Shown here: positions 43,485 to 51,288 of the stretch, piece by piece
Layout: the number at the start of each line of letters is the position of its first letter
How positions within the stretch are numbered: the first letter of the stretch is position 1
Assembly (NCBI RefSeq): GCF_001424545.1
Contig: NZ_LMQL01000012.1
Coordinates: 439,186-503,185 of the forward strand
Direction: 5' to 3'
Length of the DNA stretch: 64,000 nt
Source of the DNA: Ramlibacter sp. Leaf400
GTDB taxonomy: Bacteria > Pseudomonadota > Gammaproteobacteria > Burkholderiales > Burkholderiaceae_C
The notes under the pieces: generated by a model
What the model was told of the DNA's origin: nothing
The model's input: only the letters and a program-made list of their open reading frames with translations
Database searches by the model: none
Position numbers and translations under genes: made by a program

Positions 43485-43757
43485 GGCCGCAGTGGTGCAG
43501 CCGGGTGATGAACCGCCGGCGCCGCGAGAGCGGCAGCGTGGGGAGGACGGGCGGTGGGGCCATCGGGATCGAGTGTACGGCCTCCACCCGAACCGGGCCG
43601 GGGTTCAGCGCAGGCCCGGATGCACCCGGCGGCGCGGGCGGCCGCGGTCGGCGCCCCGGCAACCGTGGCGCAGCCGCCCCGCGCTGCAGCGCAGGCTGCG
43701 GGAAGAAAGGCGGGAGCGGCGCGGCGTCATGGTGGGCGGAATGGATGGGTTCCGCCG

Positions 43758-43763
43758 ATTCTA
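43758..43763 (-). promoter_or_regulatory. Candidate -10 element of the second SulP gene
   Basis: TAGAAT on the minus strand lies downstream of hutG. The same hexamer precedes gpmA and metG at promoter-like distances. No clear -35 element is present. Confidence 0.3.
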
Positions 43764-43784
43764 GGAACGGGCAGCCTCCGCGGC

Positions 43785-44633
43785 TCAGATCGGTGCCCGG
43801 TGGCGCAGGTAGCCGGCGACGGCGTGCAACAGCTCCGTGAGGTCGTTCCGCAGGGCGTCGAAGCCGCCGTGGCGCTCGCGCGTCGCCTCGTCCATGTAAA
43901 GCGGCCGGCGGATCTCGATCTGCAGGCTGTGGCGGTTGATCGCCGGCCGGCCGATCCGCTGGATCAGCTGCACGCCCTTGTACGGGTCGTTGCGCGCCAC
44001 CGTGTAGCCGAAGCCGCGCAGCTGGCTTTCGACCAGGTCGACGAAGGCCGGCTCGCAGGTGGTGCCGTCACGGTCGCCCAGCACGAAGTCGGCCAGCGGG
44101 TGCGGGCTGCGGATCTGCAGGCGCTCGTAGGCGTCGTTGGGCATGGAGTGCAGGTTCAGGTGCCAGACGCCGCCGAAGCGCCGCACGCTGGCATCGATGC
44201 ACTCCGCCAGCGCCGCGTGGTACGGCCGGTAGCAGCGGTCGATGCGCGCCTGCACCTCGGCCACCGTGAGCTTGCGGTCGTAGATCGGCACGCCCGCGCG
44301 CAGGTTGCGCCAGACCAGGCCGAAGCCCAGGCGGCTCTTCTCGCCCGGCTGCAGCGGCGACGGCCAGGGCCCGTCGAGCAGCTCCGGGTCCAGGTCCTCC
44401 AGCGTGCGGTTGGCGTCGATGTAGGTGCGCGGGAAGTGCGCGTGCAGCAGGGTGCCGCCCACCTGCGGCACCGCGTCCCAGAGGGCGTCGATGTCGGTGT
44501 CCTCGCCGCGGCGCAGCTGCGCGCGCGGGACGGCATGGCGGTAGTCGTCGGGGTACCAGGTGCCGCTGTGCGGGGAGTCGCACACCAGCGGCACCGCGGG
44601 CGCCGTGGGCGCCAGCAGCGTGAAGGGCTCCAT
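43785..44633 (-). CDS. N-formylglutamate amidohydrolase family protein
   Basis: A 282-residue hydrolase of the HutG/N-formylglutamate deformylase fold: LVCDSPHSGTWYPDDY, RGEDTDIDALWD, FPRTYIDANR, HLNLHSMPND and QIEIRRPLYM are all family blocks. Classical substrates are N-formylglutamate from histidine breakdown, but no other hut gene is near. It follows a Bug protein gene after 4 bases, so it may act on the compound that protein captures. Confidence 0.87.
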   Translation of the reverse strand: MEPFTLLAPTAPAVPLVCDSPHSGTWYPDDYRHAVPRAQLRRGEDTDIDALWDAVPQVGGTLLHAHFPRTYIDANRTLEDLDPELLDGPWPSPLQPGEKSRLGFGLVWRNLRAGVPIYDRKLTVAEVQARIDRCYRPYHAALAECIDASVRRFGGVWHLNLHSMPNDAYERLQIRSPHPLADFVLGDRDGTTCEPAFVDLVESQLRGFGYTVARNDPYKGVQLIQRIGRPAINRHSLQIEIRRPLYMDEATRERHGGFDALRNDLTELLHAVAGYLRHRAPI

Positions 44634-44637
44634 CCGA

Positions 44638-45618
44638 TCAGTCGACCCGGATGTTCGCCATCTGCGACACGCGCTGGTAGCGCTCCATCGCCTGCTGGAT
44701 CTGCTTGCCGAAGTCCGCCGGGGTGCCGGGGATCAGCTGGGCGCCGGATTCGTCCATCTTGCGGATGAACTCCGGGTGCTTCATCGCCTTGTGGAAGGCG
44801 CGATTGAGCTTGGTGACGACCTCGGGCGGCGTGCCGGCAGGCGCGACCACGCCGAACCAGCCGCCGCCGCCCATCTGGGGGAAACCCAGCTCGCCGTAGG
44901 TGGGCACGTCGGGCAGCGCCGGCGAGCGCTTCTCGGACAGCAGCGCCAGCGGGCGCAGCTTGCCGGCCTTGATGCTGGCCAGCGCCGAGGGGAGGTTGTC
45001 GGTGATCGCGTCGACCTGGCCGCCCAGGGCGTCGTTCATCGCCGGGCCCGCGCCCTTGTAGGGGATATGCAGCAGCTGGATCTTGGCCAGGGCGGCGAAA
45101 TGCTCGATGTTGGCGTGGCCCAGCGAGCCCGATCCCGGCGAGGCGAAGCTGAACTTGCCCGGGTTGGCCTTGGCCAGCGCCAGGAACTCCTTCATGTCCT
45201 TCGCGGGCACCTTGGGGTTGATGGCGAACACGCTGGGCGTGGTGGCGACGTTGGTGACCGGCACGAAGTCCTTCACCGGGTCGTACTTGAGCTTGCTGCC
45301 GTACACGGCCGGGTTGCTGCCGTGGGTGCTGACGGTGGCCATGCCCAGCGTGTAGCCGTCCGGCCGGGCCTTGGCGACGAACTCCATGCCCAGCGACCCG
45401 CCCGCGCCGGCCTTGTTCTCCACCACGATGGACTGGCCCAGCTCGCGGCCGCCGTACTCGGCGATCAGGCGCGCGGCCAGGTCGGTCGAGCCGCCGGGGG
45501 CGAACGGCACGATCAGCTTGATCGGCTGGGTGGGGTAGTCGGCCTGCGCGAGGGCGGCGGTGCCGGTGGCCAGGAGGGCGGCGCCGGCAGCGGCGAGGAG
45601 GGTGCGTCGGGTGGTCAT
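44638..45618 (-). CDS. Bug/TctC family solute-binding protein 3
   Basis: A 326-residue periplasmic protein with a signal peptide that starts with twin arginines (MTTRRTLLAAAGAALLATG) and could use the Tat route. The family blocks IKLIVPFAPGGSTDLAAR, VENKAGAGGSLGMEFVAK and HIPYKGAGPA follow. It is divergent from a LysR gene and is coupled to the N-formylglutamate amidohydrolase, so a carboxylate or N-acyl amino acid is a plausible ligand. Confidence 0.9.
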   Translation of the reverse strand: MTTRRTLLAAAGAALLATGTAALAQADYPTQPIKLIVPFAPGGSTDLAARLIAEYGGRELGQSIVVENKAGAGGSLGMEFVAKARPDGYTLGMATVSTHGSNPAVYGSKLKYDPVKDFVPVTNVATTPSVFAINPKVPAKDMKEFLALAKANPGKFSFASPGSGSLGHANIEHFAALAKIQLLHIPYKGAGPAMNDALGGQVDAITDNLPSALASIKAGKLRPLALLSEKRSPALPDVPTYGELGFPQMGGGGWFGVVAPAGTPPEVVTKLNRAFHKAMKHPEFIRKMDESGAQLIPGTPADFGKQIQQAMERYQRVSQMANIRVD

Positions 45619-45715
45619 GGGGGTGGTGGGAGCCCGGAGGGTGAAGACTGCCGGCGAGGGTAGAAGGCCGCCGCGCCGCGGACAAACGACATTTCGGTCT
45701 CAGGTGATGACATGC

Positions 45716-45721
45716 TGTAAT
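45716..45721 (+). promoter_or_regulatory. Candidate -10 element for leaderless lysR-type gene
   Basis: TGTAAT lies 7 bases before the ATG at 45729, and no ribosome-binding site is present. The 110-base gap must also hold the divergent Bug promoter and any LysR site. Confidence 0.3.
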
Positions 45722-45728
45722 CGGTCGC

Positions 45729-46655
45729 ATGCCCATCCGCAGTCCTTCGCTCGTGGAGCTGCATGCCTTCCTGGCTGTGGCGGACACAGGCAGCTTTCGC
45801 AAGGCGGCCGAACGCATGTTCGTCACGCAGGCGGCGGTCAGCCGCGCCGTGATGCGGCTGGAGGAGCAGCTCGGGGTGGACGTGTTCGCCCGCTCGGGCA
45901 CCGGCGTGCGCCTGACGCCGGCCGGCGACGAACTGCGCCGGCTGGTGGCGCAGCCGGTGGCCGCCCTCGAGCAGGCCGCCACCCGCCTGCAGCGAAGCCC
46001 CGACCGGCTGCGCCTTCGGCTTTCGGTGGTCACCAGCCTGGGCAACCTCTGGCTGATGCCGCGGCTGGAGGACTTCCGCGCCCGCCATCCCGAGATCGAG
46101 CTGGAGTTCCGCCCCTACCAGCGCGAGGACGACTTCCTGCGCGAGGACGTGGACCTGTGGATCGCCCTCAAGCGCCAGGCGCGCCAGGGCTGGCCGCGGC
46201 AGGTGGCCGCGGAGTACCTGGTGGGCCGCGAGATCGTCGCCGTGGGGGCGCCGCGCCTGGCGCACCTGCGCGCCGCGCGCGAGCTGCTGGCGCAGCCGCT
46301 GCTGTACCACTCCAGCTACCCGGAGAACTGGGCGCTGTGGGCCCGGGCCCTGGGCGCCGAGCTGCCGCCCGACTGGCGCGGCACCGGCTTCGACCTGGTG
46401 GTCAACCTCATCGAGGCCGCGCGCGGCGGCATGGGCGTGGCCGTGGTCCAGAAGTGCATGGTGGAGGCGGACCTGGCGGCGGGCCGGCTCGTCATGCCGG
46501 TCCCGGGCGCCGCTTCCACCGGCCGGGGCTACTACCTGTGCCGGCGCCGCGCGATGGGCGCGCACCCGGCAGCCGAGCGCTTCGCCCAGTGGCTGCTGGC
46601 GCAGGCCGCGGCTAGCGAACCCGCATCCCGGGCTGCGCGCCCGGCCACGGGTTGA
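45729..46655 (+). CDS. LysR family transcriptional regulator
   Basis: A 308-residue regulator with the N-terminal winged helix ([42 protein letters not shown]) and a C-terminal ligand-binding domain of the GcvA-like group. It is divergent from the Bug3/hydrolase operon and is its likely regulator. Its last 44 bases overlap the 3' end of the convergent metG gene, so the C-terminal Ala-rich tail is shaped by the metG sequence. Confidence 0.9.
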   Translation: MPIRSPSLVELHAFLAVADTGSFRKAAERMFVTQAAVSRAVMRLEEQLGVDVFARSGTGVRLTPAGDELRRLVAQPVAALEQAATRLQRSPDRLRLRLSVVTSLGNLWLMPRLEDFRARHPEIELEFRPYQREDDFLREDVDLWIALKRQARQGWPRQVAAEYLVGREIVAVGAPRLAHLRAARELLAQPLLYHSSYPENWALWARALGAELPPDWRGTGFDLVVNLIEAARGGMGVAVVQKCMVEADLAAGRLVMPVPGAASTGRGYYLCRRRAMGAHPAAERFAQWLLAQAAASEPASRAARPATG

Positions 46656-48699
46656 GCACGTAGATCCCGGGCTGGGCCTTCTCGTCGCCGTGGCTGGCGG
46701 CCAGCACCATGCCCTCGCTCACGCCGAACTTCATCTTGCGCGGCGCCAGGTTGGCCACCATGACGGTGAGCTTGCCCACCAGGTCTTCGGGCTTGTAGGC
46801 CGACGCGATGCCGGAGAACACGTTGCGCATGCGGCCTTCGCCCACGTCCAGCGTCAGGCGCAGCAGCTTGGTCGAGCCTTCGACCGCTTCGGCCTGGACG
46901 ATCCTGGCGATGCGCAGGTCGATCTTCGCGAAGTCGTCGATCGTGATCTGCGGCGCCAGTTCTTCGCCCCCCGGCAGTTCGCTCCCTCCCCCCTCGGGGG
47001 AGAGCTGGGGTGGGGGCACGCCCCCTGCCGGTTCCTGCCCCGGCGCCTCGAACAACGCATCCACCTGCTTGCCGTCCACCCGCTGCATCAGGTGCTTGTA
47101 GTCACCGATGACATGCCCCGCCCCCAGCGGCTTGACCGCATTGCTCCAATCCAGCGGCTCGCACTTGAGGAAGGCCTCGGCCTGCCGGGCCAGCGCCGGC
47201 AGGATGGGCTTCAGGCAGGCCGTCATGACCTTGAACGCCTCCAGGCATTCGGAGCAGACCAGGGCCGCCTTCTCCTTCTGCCCTTCCTTGGCCAGCTTCC
47301 AGGGCGCGGCGCCGTCGAAGTGCAGGTTCACGTCGTCGGCGAAGGCCATGATCTCGCGCACCGCCTTGCCGTACTCGCGGCCTTCGTAGAGGTTGCGCAC
47401 CTCGTCCGCCAGCCGCGAGGCGCGGGCCTCCAGCACCGAGAACGGCCCCAGCAGCTTGCCGCCCGGCACGAACTTGGCCGCGCGGCTGGCGATGTTCACG
47501 TACTTGCCGATCAGGTCGGCGTTCACCCGGGCGATGAAGTCGTCGGGGTTGAAGTCGACGTCCTCGACCTTGCCGTTGAGCTTGGCCGCGATGTAGTAGC
47601 GCAGCCACTCCGGGTTCATGCCCAGCGACAGGTAGCGCAGCGGGTCGATGCCGGTGCCGCGGCTCTTGCTCATCTTCTCGCCGCTGACGGTGATGAAGCC
47701 GTGCACGTTCACCTGGCCGGGCGTCTTGCGGCCGGAGAACTGCAGCATCGCGGGCCAGAACAGCGTGTGGAAGTAGACGATGTCCTTGCCGATGAAGTGC
47801 ACCTGCTCGACGGCCGGGTCGGCCACGAACTGCTCGAAGTCCACCGGCGTGCGCGAGGCCTCGTGCCAGTGGTCGCGGGCCTGGCCCTTGTCGAAGTGGT
47901 TCTTCAGGCTGGCCAGGTAGCCGATCGGCGCGTCCAGCCAGACGTAGAAGTACTTGCCCGGCGCGTCCGGGACCTCGATGCCGAAGTAGGGCGCGTCGCG
48001 GCTGATGTCCCAGTCGGCCATGCCGGCCTCGAACCATTCGCTGGCCTTCTTGGCCACCTCGGACTGCAGCTTGCCGTCCTGCGTCCAGGCCTTCAGGAAG
48101 TCGACCACCTGCGGATCGGACAGCTTGAAGAAGTAGTGCTCCGAGCTGCGCAGCTCGGGGCGGGCGCCGCTGAGCGTGGAGTAGGGCTCGATCAGCTGGG
48201 TGGGCGAATAGACGCTGCTGCAGACCTCGCAGCTGTCGCCGTACTGGTCCTTGGCGTGGCAGGTCGGGCACTCGCCCTTGATGTAGCGGTCGGGCAGGAA
48301 CATGCCCTTGACCGGGTCGTAGAACTGCTCGATGGTGCGCGTGGTGATGAGGCCGTTGGCCTTGAGCACCTTGTAGATGCCCTGCGCGAGCTCGGTGTTC
48401 TCCGGGCTGTCGGTGGAGTGCCAGTTGTCGAATCGCACGTGGAAGCCGTCCAGGTACTCCTGGCGGCCCGCGGCGATCTCGGACACGAACTGCTGCGGCG
48501 TCTTCCCGGCCTTCTCGGCCGCGATCATGATGGGCGCGCCGTGCGCGTCGTCGGCGCCGACGAAATGCACCATGTGCCCGCCCATCCGCTGGTGGCGCAC
48601 CCAGATGTCGGCCTGGATGTACTCCATGATGTGACCGATGTGGAACTTGCCGTTGGCGTACGGAAGGGCGGTGGTGACGAATAGCTTGCGCTGCGGCAT
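46612..48699 (-). CDS. metG: Methionyl-tRNA synthetase
   Basis: A 695-residue enzyme that charges tRNA-Met. [17 protein letters not shown] carries the HIGH motif, and the zinc knuckle pairs CPTC and CEVC are present. [11 protein letters not shown] is the KMSKS loop. The C-terminal domain (from about residue 590) is the dimerising tRNA-binding fold. Between it and the anticodon-binding domain lies a linker rich in Pro/Gly/Glu whose DNA looks like an inserted palindromic repeat (46968-47033). The TAGAAT promoter candidate is 29 bases upstream. Confidence 0.95.
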   Translation of the reverse strand: MPQRKLFVTTALPYANGKFHIGHIMEYIQADIWVRHQRMGGHMVHFVGADDAHGAPIMIAAEKAGKTPQQFVSEIAAGRQEYLDGFHVRFDNWHSTDSPENTELAQGIYKVLKANGLITTRTIEQFYDPVKGMFLPDRYIKGECPTCHAKDQYGDSCEVCSSVYSPTQLIEPYSTLSGARPELRSSEHYFFKLSDPQVVDFLKAWTQDGKLQSEVAKKASEWFEAGMADWDISRDAPYFGIEVPDAPGKYFYVWLDAPIGYLASLKNHFDKGQARDHWHEASRTPVDFEQFVADPAVEQVHFIGKDIVYFHTLFWPAMLQFSGRKTPGQVNVHGFITVSGEKMSKSRGTGIDPLRYLSLGMNPEWLRYYIAAKLNGKVEDVDFNPDDFIARVNADLIGKYVNIASRAAKFVPGGKLLGPFSVLEARASRLADEVRNLYEGREYGKAVREIMAFADDVNLHFDGAAPWKLAKEGQKEKAALVCSECLEAFKVMTACLKPILPALARQAEAFLKCEPLDWSNAVKPLGAGHVIGDYKHLMQRVDGKQVDALFEAPGQEPAGGVPPPQLSPEGGGSELPGGEELAPQITIDDFAKIDLRIARIVQAEAVEGSTKLLRLTLDVGEGRMRNVFSGIASAYKPEDLVGKLTVMVANLAPRKMKFGVSEGMVLAASHGDEKAQPGIYVLNPWPGAQPGMRVR
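46968..47033. repeat. Palindromic repeat-like insertion inside metG
   Basis: CTCCCCCCTCGGGGGAGAG at the core is a hairpin, flanked by GCTGGGGTGGGGGCACGCCCCC. I recall this kind of sequence as a common intergenic element in Burkholderiales. Here it is in frame within the metG linker and encodes a Pro/Gly-rich stretch ([20 protein letters not shown]). Confidence 0.6.
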
Positions 48700-48727
48700 G
48701 GTGGGTCTGTGGCGCGGGGAACCGGGG

Positions 48728-48733
48728 ATTCTA
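48728..48733 (-). promoter_or_regulatory. Candidate -10 element of metG
   Basis: TAGAAT on the minus strand lies 28 bases from the metG ATG, giving a leader of about 20 bases. It is the same hexamer as before gpmA. Confidence 0.45.
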
Positions 48734-48797
48734 GGTCGCCGGCCCCCCGGTTCGCTCGAAGTGAGGAGGCCGCGCCGGCGCGCCGGTCATGCCCATC

Positions 48798-48803
48798 GAT
48801 AAT
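48798..48803 (+). promoter_or_regulatory. Candidate -10 element of the zeta-toxin transcript
   Basis: GATAAT is followed after 6 bases by the ATG at 48810, so the transcript could start at that codon. The sequence around it (ATCGATAATCGATCGAT) is AT-rich and repetitive in a GC-rich setting. Confidence 0.45.
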
Positions 48804-48809
48804 CGATCG

Positions 48810-48851
48810 ATGCTGTCGGACGACCTTCCCTCGACGGCGGACGCCTCTTGA
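48810..48851 (+). CDS. Possible 13-codon leader peptide coupled to the zeta toxin
   Basis: The frame reads MLSDDLPSTADAS and then TGA. Its stop shares a base with the toxin ATG (TGATG), a classic re-initiation arrangement. Six bases separate its ATG from a GATAAT hexamer, so it could be translated from a leaderless message. The toxin ATG itself has no good Shine-Dalgarno site. This is an inference from layout only. Confidence 0.4.
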   Translation: MLSDDLPSTADAS

Positions 48852-49579
48852 TGCAGCCGCGGATCATCATCATCGCGGGCCCGAACGGTGCCGGGAAGAC
48901 GACCTTCGCGCGTGAGTTCCTGCCGAACGAGGCGGGTTGTCCGGCGTTCATCAATGCCGACCTGATCGCCGCGGGCCTCTCGCCCTTCGCGCCGGAAAAG
49001 GCGGCGATCCATGCCGGCCGGCTGATGCTGGAGGCGATCGGGGGGCATGTGTCGCGGCGGGAGAGCTTCGCCTTCGAGACGACGCTCTCCGGTGGCGGCT
49101 ACGCGCGGCAGATCAATGGTTGGCAGCAGGCCGGGTATCGCGTCGAACTGTTCTTCCTCGGCCTGCCGAGCGCGCAAGCTGCCATCGCCCGAGTGGCCGA
49201 ACGCGTGCGGCAAGGCGGGCACGACATCCCGGAGGCGGTGATCCGCCGGCGCTTCGACGCGGGCCGGCGGCTGTTCGAAACCGTCTACAAGGACCTGGTG
49301 GATGACTGGTCGCTGTACGACAACGCCGGGGATGCGCCCGTTCTTCTCGACTGGAACAGTAAGCCGATGAGCCCAGGAGGACCTTCCGTGAAAGAGCCAC
49401 CCGCCCCCTACGACAGCCTGCCGCCGGACGCCCGCCCGGATCTGAGAGGTTCCTGGAACGCACTGCTGCGCGCTGCGGCCCGTGCGCGCGAACTCGCCCG
49501 GCAAACGGGGACGGCGCTGGTGGTCGTGAGAGACGGGAAGGTCGTCAAGGTCAGGCCCGGCAGCGTCGACGCAGCATAG
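48851..49579 (+). CDS. Zeta-toxin-family kinase fused to a small C-terminal domain
   Basis: A 242-residue P-loop protein. IIIIAGPNGAGKTTFAREFLP is Walker A with the zeta-specific spacing, followed by NADLIAAGLSPF, FAFETTLSGGGY and RVAERVRQGGHDIPEAVIRRRF. Zeta toxins phosphorylate UDP-N-acetylglucosamine and block wall synthesis; many chromosomal members are uncharacterised. The kinase domain ends near residue 180. The last 63 residues (SWNALLRAAARARELARQTGTALVVV) look like a small partner protein normally encoded separately, and an AGGAGG site precedes an in-frame GTG at 49388. ATG at 48851 is chosen. Confidence 0.82.
   Translation: MQPRIIIIAGPNGAGKTTFAREFLPNEAGCPAFINADLIAAGLSPFAPEKAAIHAGRLMLEAIGGHVSRRESFAFETTLSGGGYARQINGWQQAGYRVELFFLGLPSAQAAIARVAERVRQGGHDIPEAVIRRRFDAGRRLFETVYKDLVDDWSLYDNAGDAPVLLDWNSKPMSPGGPSVKEPPAPYDSLPPDARPDLRGSWNALLRAAARARELARQTGTALVVVRDGKVVKVRPGSVDAA
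49388..49579 (+). CDS. Possible internally initiated partner of the zeta toxin
   Basis: GTG at 49388 lies in the toxin frame and has the strong site AGGAGG (49375-49380) 7 bases before it. Translation would give a 63-residue protein (KEPPAPYDSLPPDARPDLR, then the Ala/Arg-rich helix and TGTALVVVRDGKVVKVRPG). I recall small proteins of this pattern beside zeta-like genes. Whether it is made separately, only as part of the fusion, or both cannot be told. An antitoxin role is a guess. Confidence 0.45.
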   Translation: MKEPPAPYDSLPPDARPDLRGSWNALLRAAARARELARQTGTALVVVRDGKVVKVRPGSVDAA

Positions 49580-49613
49580 CGACCCTGCTCGCGGGCGTGG
49601 ATCACCCACTCGC

Positions 49614-49619
49614 TACACT
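49614..49619 (+). promoter_or_regulatory. Candidate -10 element of mrp
   Basis: TACACT lies 20 bases before the mrp ATG in an otherwise GC-rich gap. An AGAGAGA stretch between them may serve as ribosome-binding site. No -35 element is clear. Confidence 0.3.
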
Positions 49620-49639
49620 CGGCGCACAGAGAGACTTCG

Positions 49640-50728
49640 ATGCCCACCCAAGAGCAAGTGCTTGCCGCCCTCGCGGCCGTCAAAGACCCGAACACGGGCC
49701 AGGATTTCGTCTCGACCAAGGCGGTGAAGAACCTCCAGGTCCACGGCGGCGACGTCGCGTTCGACCTCGAGATGGGTTACCCGGCCAGGAGCCAGGTGCC
49801 CGCATTGCGCCAGGCCGCCATCGCCGCCGTGCGCGGGCTGGGCGGCATCGCCAACGTGTCGGTGAACGTCACGACCAAGGTGCTCGCCCATGCCGTGCAG
49901 CGCGGCGTGCAGCTGATGCCCAACGTGAAGAACATCATCGCCGTCGCATCGGGCAAGGGCGGCGTGGGCAAGAGCACCACCGCGGTCAACCTGGCGCTGG
50001 CGCTGGCCGCCGAGGGCGCGTCCGTGGGCCTGCTGGATGCCGACATCTACGGCCCCAGCCAGCCCATGATGATGGGCATCGACGGGCGCCCCGAAAGCTC
50101 GGACGGCAAGACCATGGACCCGATGGAGAACTACGGCGTGCAGGTCATGTCGATCGGTTTCCTGGTCAACCCGGACGAGGCCATGATCTGGCGCGGGCCG
50201 ATGGCCACGCAGGCGCTGGAGCAGCTGCTGCGCCAGACCAACTGGCGCGAGCTCGACTACCTGGTGGTGGACCTGCCGCCGGGCACCGGCGACATCCAGC
50301 TGACGCTGTCGCAGCGCGTGCCCATGACCGGCGCGGTGATCGTCACGACGCCGCAGGACATCGCGCTGCTGGACGCGCGCAAGGCCGTCGCCATGTTCGA
50401 GAAGGTCGGCGTGCCGATCCTGGGCCTGGTGGAGAACATGGCGGTGCACGTGTGCAGCAACTGCGGGCACGCCGAGCACATCTTCGGCGAGGGCGGCGGC
50501 AAGCGCTACGCGGCCGAGCGCAAGCTGGACTACCTGGGCGCGCTGCCGCTGGACATGAGCATCCGGCTCCAGGCCGACAACGGCCGCCCCACCGTGATGG
50601 CCGATCCCGACGGCAAGCTGGCGGGCATCTACAAGGACGTGGCGCGCCGGGTCGCCGTGAGCGTCGCGGCCAAGGCCAAGGACTTCTCCTCGAAGTTCCC
50701 GACCATCACCGTGTCCAAGAACACCTAG
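49640..50728 (+). CDS. apbC: Iron-sulfur cluster carrier ATPase Mrp/ApbC
   Basis: A 362-residue protein that binds and delivers 4Fe-4S clusters. An N-terminal MIP18-like domain (about 1-90) precedes the ParA-type ATPase with the deviant Walker A SGKGGVGKSTTAVNLALAL. LLDADIYGPSQPMMMG, DYLVVDLPPGTGDIQLT and the cluster-binding pair CSNCGH follow. It lies directly upstream of the formate dehydrogenase locus, whose products need many 4Fe-4S clusters. Confidence 0.93.
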   Translation: MPTQEQVLAALAAVKDPNTGQDFVSTKAVKNLQVHGGDVAFDLEMGYPARSQVPALRQAAIAAVRGLGGIANVSVNVTTKVLAHAVQRGVQLMPNVKNIIAVASGKGGVGKSTTAVNLALALAAEGASVGLLDADIYGPSQPMMMGIDGRPESSDGKTMDPMENYGVQVMSIGFLVNPDEAMIWRGPMATQALEQLLRQTNWRELDYLVVDLPPGTGDIQLTLSQRVPMTGAVIVTTPQDIALLDARKAVAMFEKVGVPILGLVENMAVHVCSNCGHAEHIFGEGGGKRYAAERKLDYLGALPLDMSIRLQADNGRPTVMADPDGKLAGIYKDVARRVAVSVAAKAKDFSSKFPTITVSKNT

Positions 50729-50736
50729 GAGCCGCC

Positions 50737-51288
50737 GTGAACCCGCGCCCGGGACTGGATGTCGCCGTCGTGATGCGGCGCGTGCGGCAGTCCAGCCGCT
50801 GGCAGCCCTATCGCTGGGAACTGGCCGAGGTCGTGCCCAACGAGCCGGCCTTCGGCACCGGGCCGACCCGCATCTTCGCGGACGACAACGAGGAGCGCTG
50901 GCTGCATCCGGGTTTCCGGGTGGAACTCTGGCGCGACGACGCCGAGGGCTACTACCTCAACGCCACCACCGAGACCCCGGGCTGGTTCGTGCTGTGGCGG
51001 ATGGAAGAGACGGCGACGCTGGCCGACGAGCCGATCGCGCGGCCGGAGATCGTGACCCTGAGTTACCACGACGCGGGCCGCTGGCTCGATGCGCAGGAAA
51101 CCGTCGAGCAGGTGCCGGCCCCGGCCGACGTGGTGCAGTGGATGCGCGAGTTCGCCGATGCGCACTACGTGCCCGAGCCGCGCAAGCGCAAGCGCCCGGA
51201 GAGCTTCAAGCGGCTCGAGGACCGCTTCGGCAATCCGGCGTCGGTGTCGACCGGCAAGAAATACGGCGGAGGTGGCGAGGATGGCTGA
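50737..51288 (+). CDS. DUF3305-domain protein of the formate dehydrogenase locus
   Basis: A 183-residue cytoplasmic protein. VAVVMRRVRQSSRWQPYRWELAEV and GFRVELWRDDAEGYYLNATTETPGWFVLWR are the DUF3305 blocks. The family occurs almost always beside DUF3306 and formate dehydrogenase genes, so an accessory role in maturation is inferred. GTG at 50737 has AGGAG in front. It follows apbC after 8 bases, so Fe-S delivery and the dehydrogenase may be cotranscribed. It overlaps the next gene by 8 bases. Confidence 0.85.
   Translation: MNPRPGLDVAVVMRRVRQSSRWQPYRWELAEVVPNEPAFGTGPTRIFADDNEERWLHPGFRVELWRDDAEGYYLNATTETPGWFVLWRMEETATLADEPIARPEIVTLSYHDAGRWLDAQETVEQVPAPADVVQWMREFADAHYVPEPRKRKRPESFKRLEDRFGNPASVSTGKKYGGGGEDG

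Larger units (their letters stand above)
43436..43784. other. Long gap upstream of the second SulP gene
   Basis: About 350 bases between hutG and the SulP start hold no credible gene. At the right is a TAGAAT -10 candidate (minus strand, 43763-43758) and at the left an inverted repeat around the SulP ribosome-binding site. If that promoter is used the leader RNA is over 300 bases long. I recognise no known riboswitch in it. Confidence 0.5.

Noticed and set aside
48851..49579. Zeta toxin as a plasmid or island marker
   Set aside because: It sits between metG and apbC, both housekeeping genes, with no integrase or repeat boundaries; composition does not look foreign by eye.
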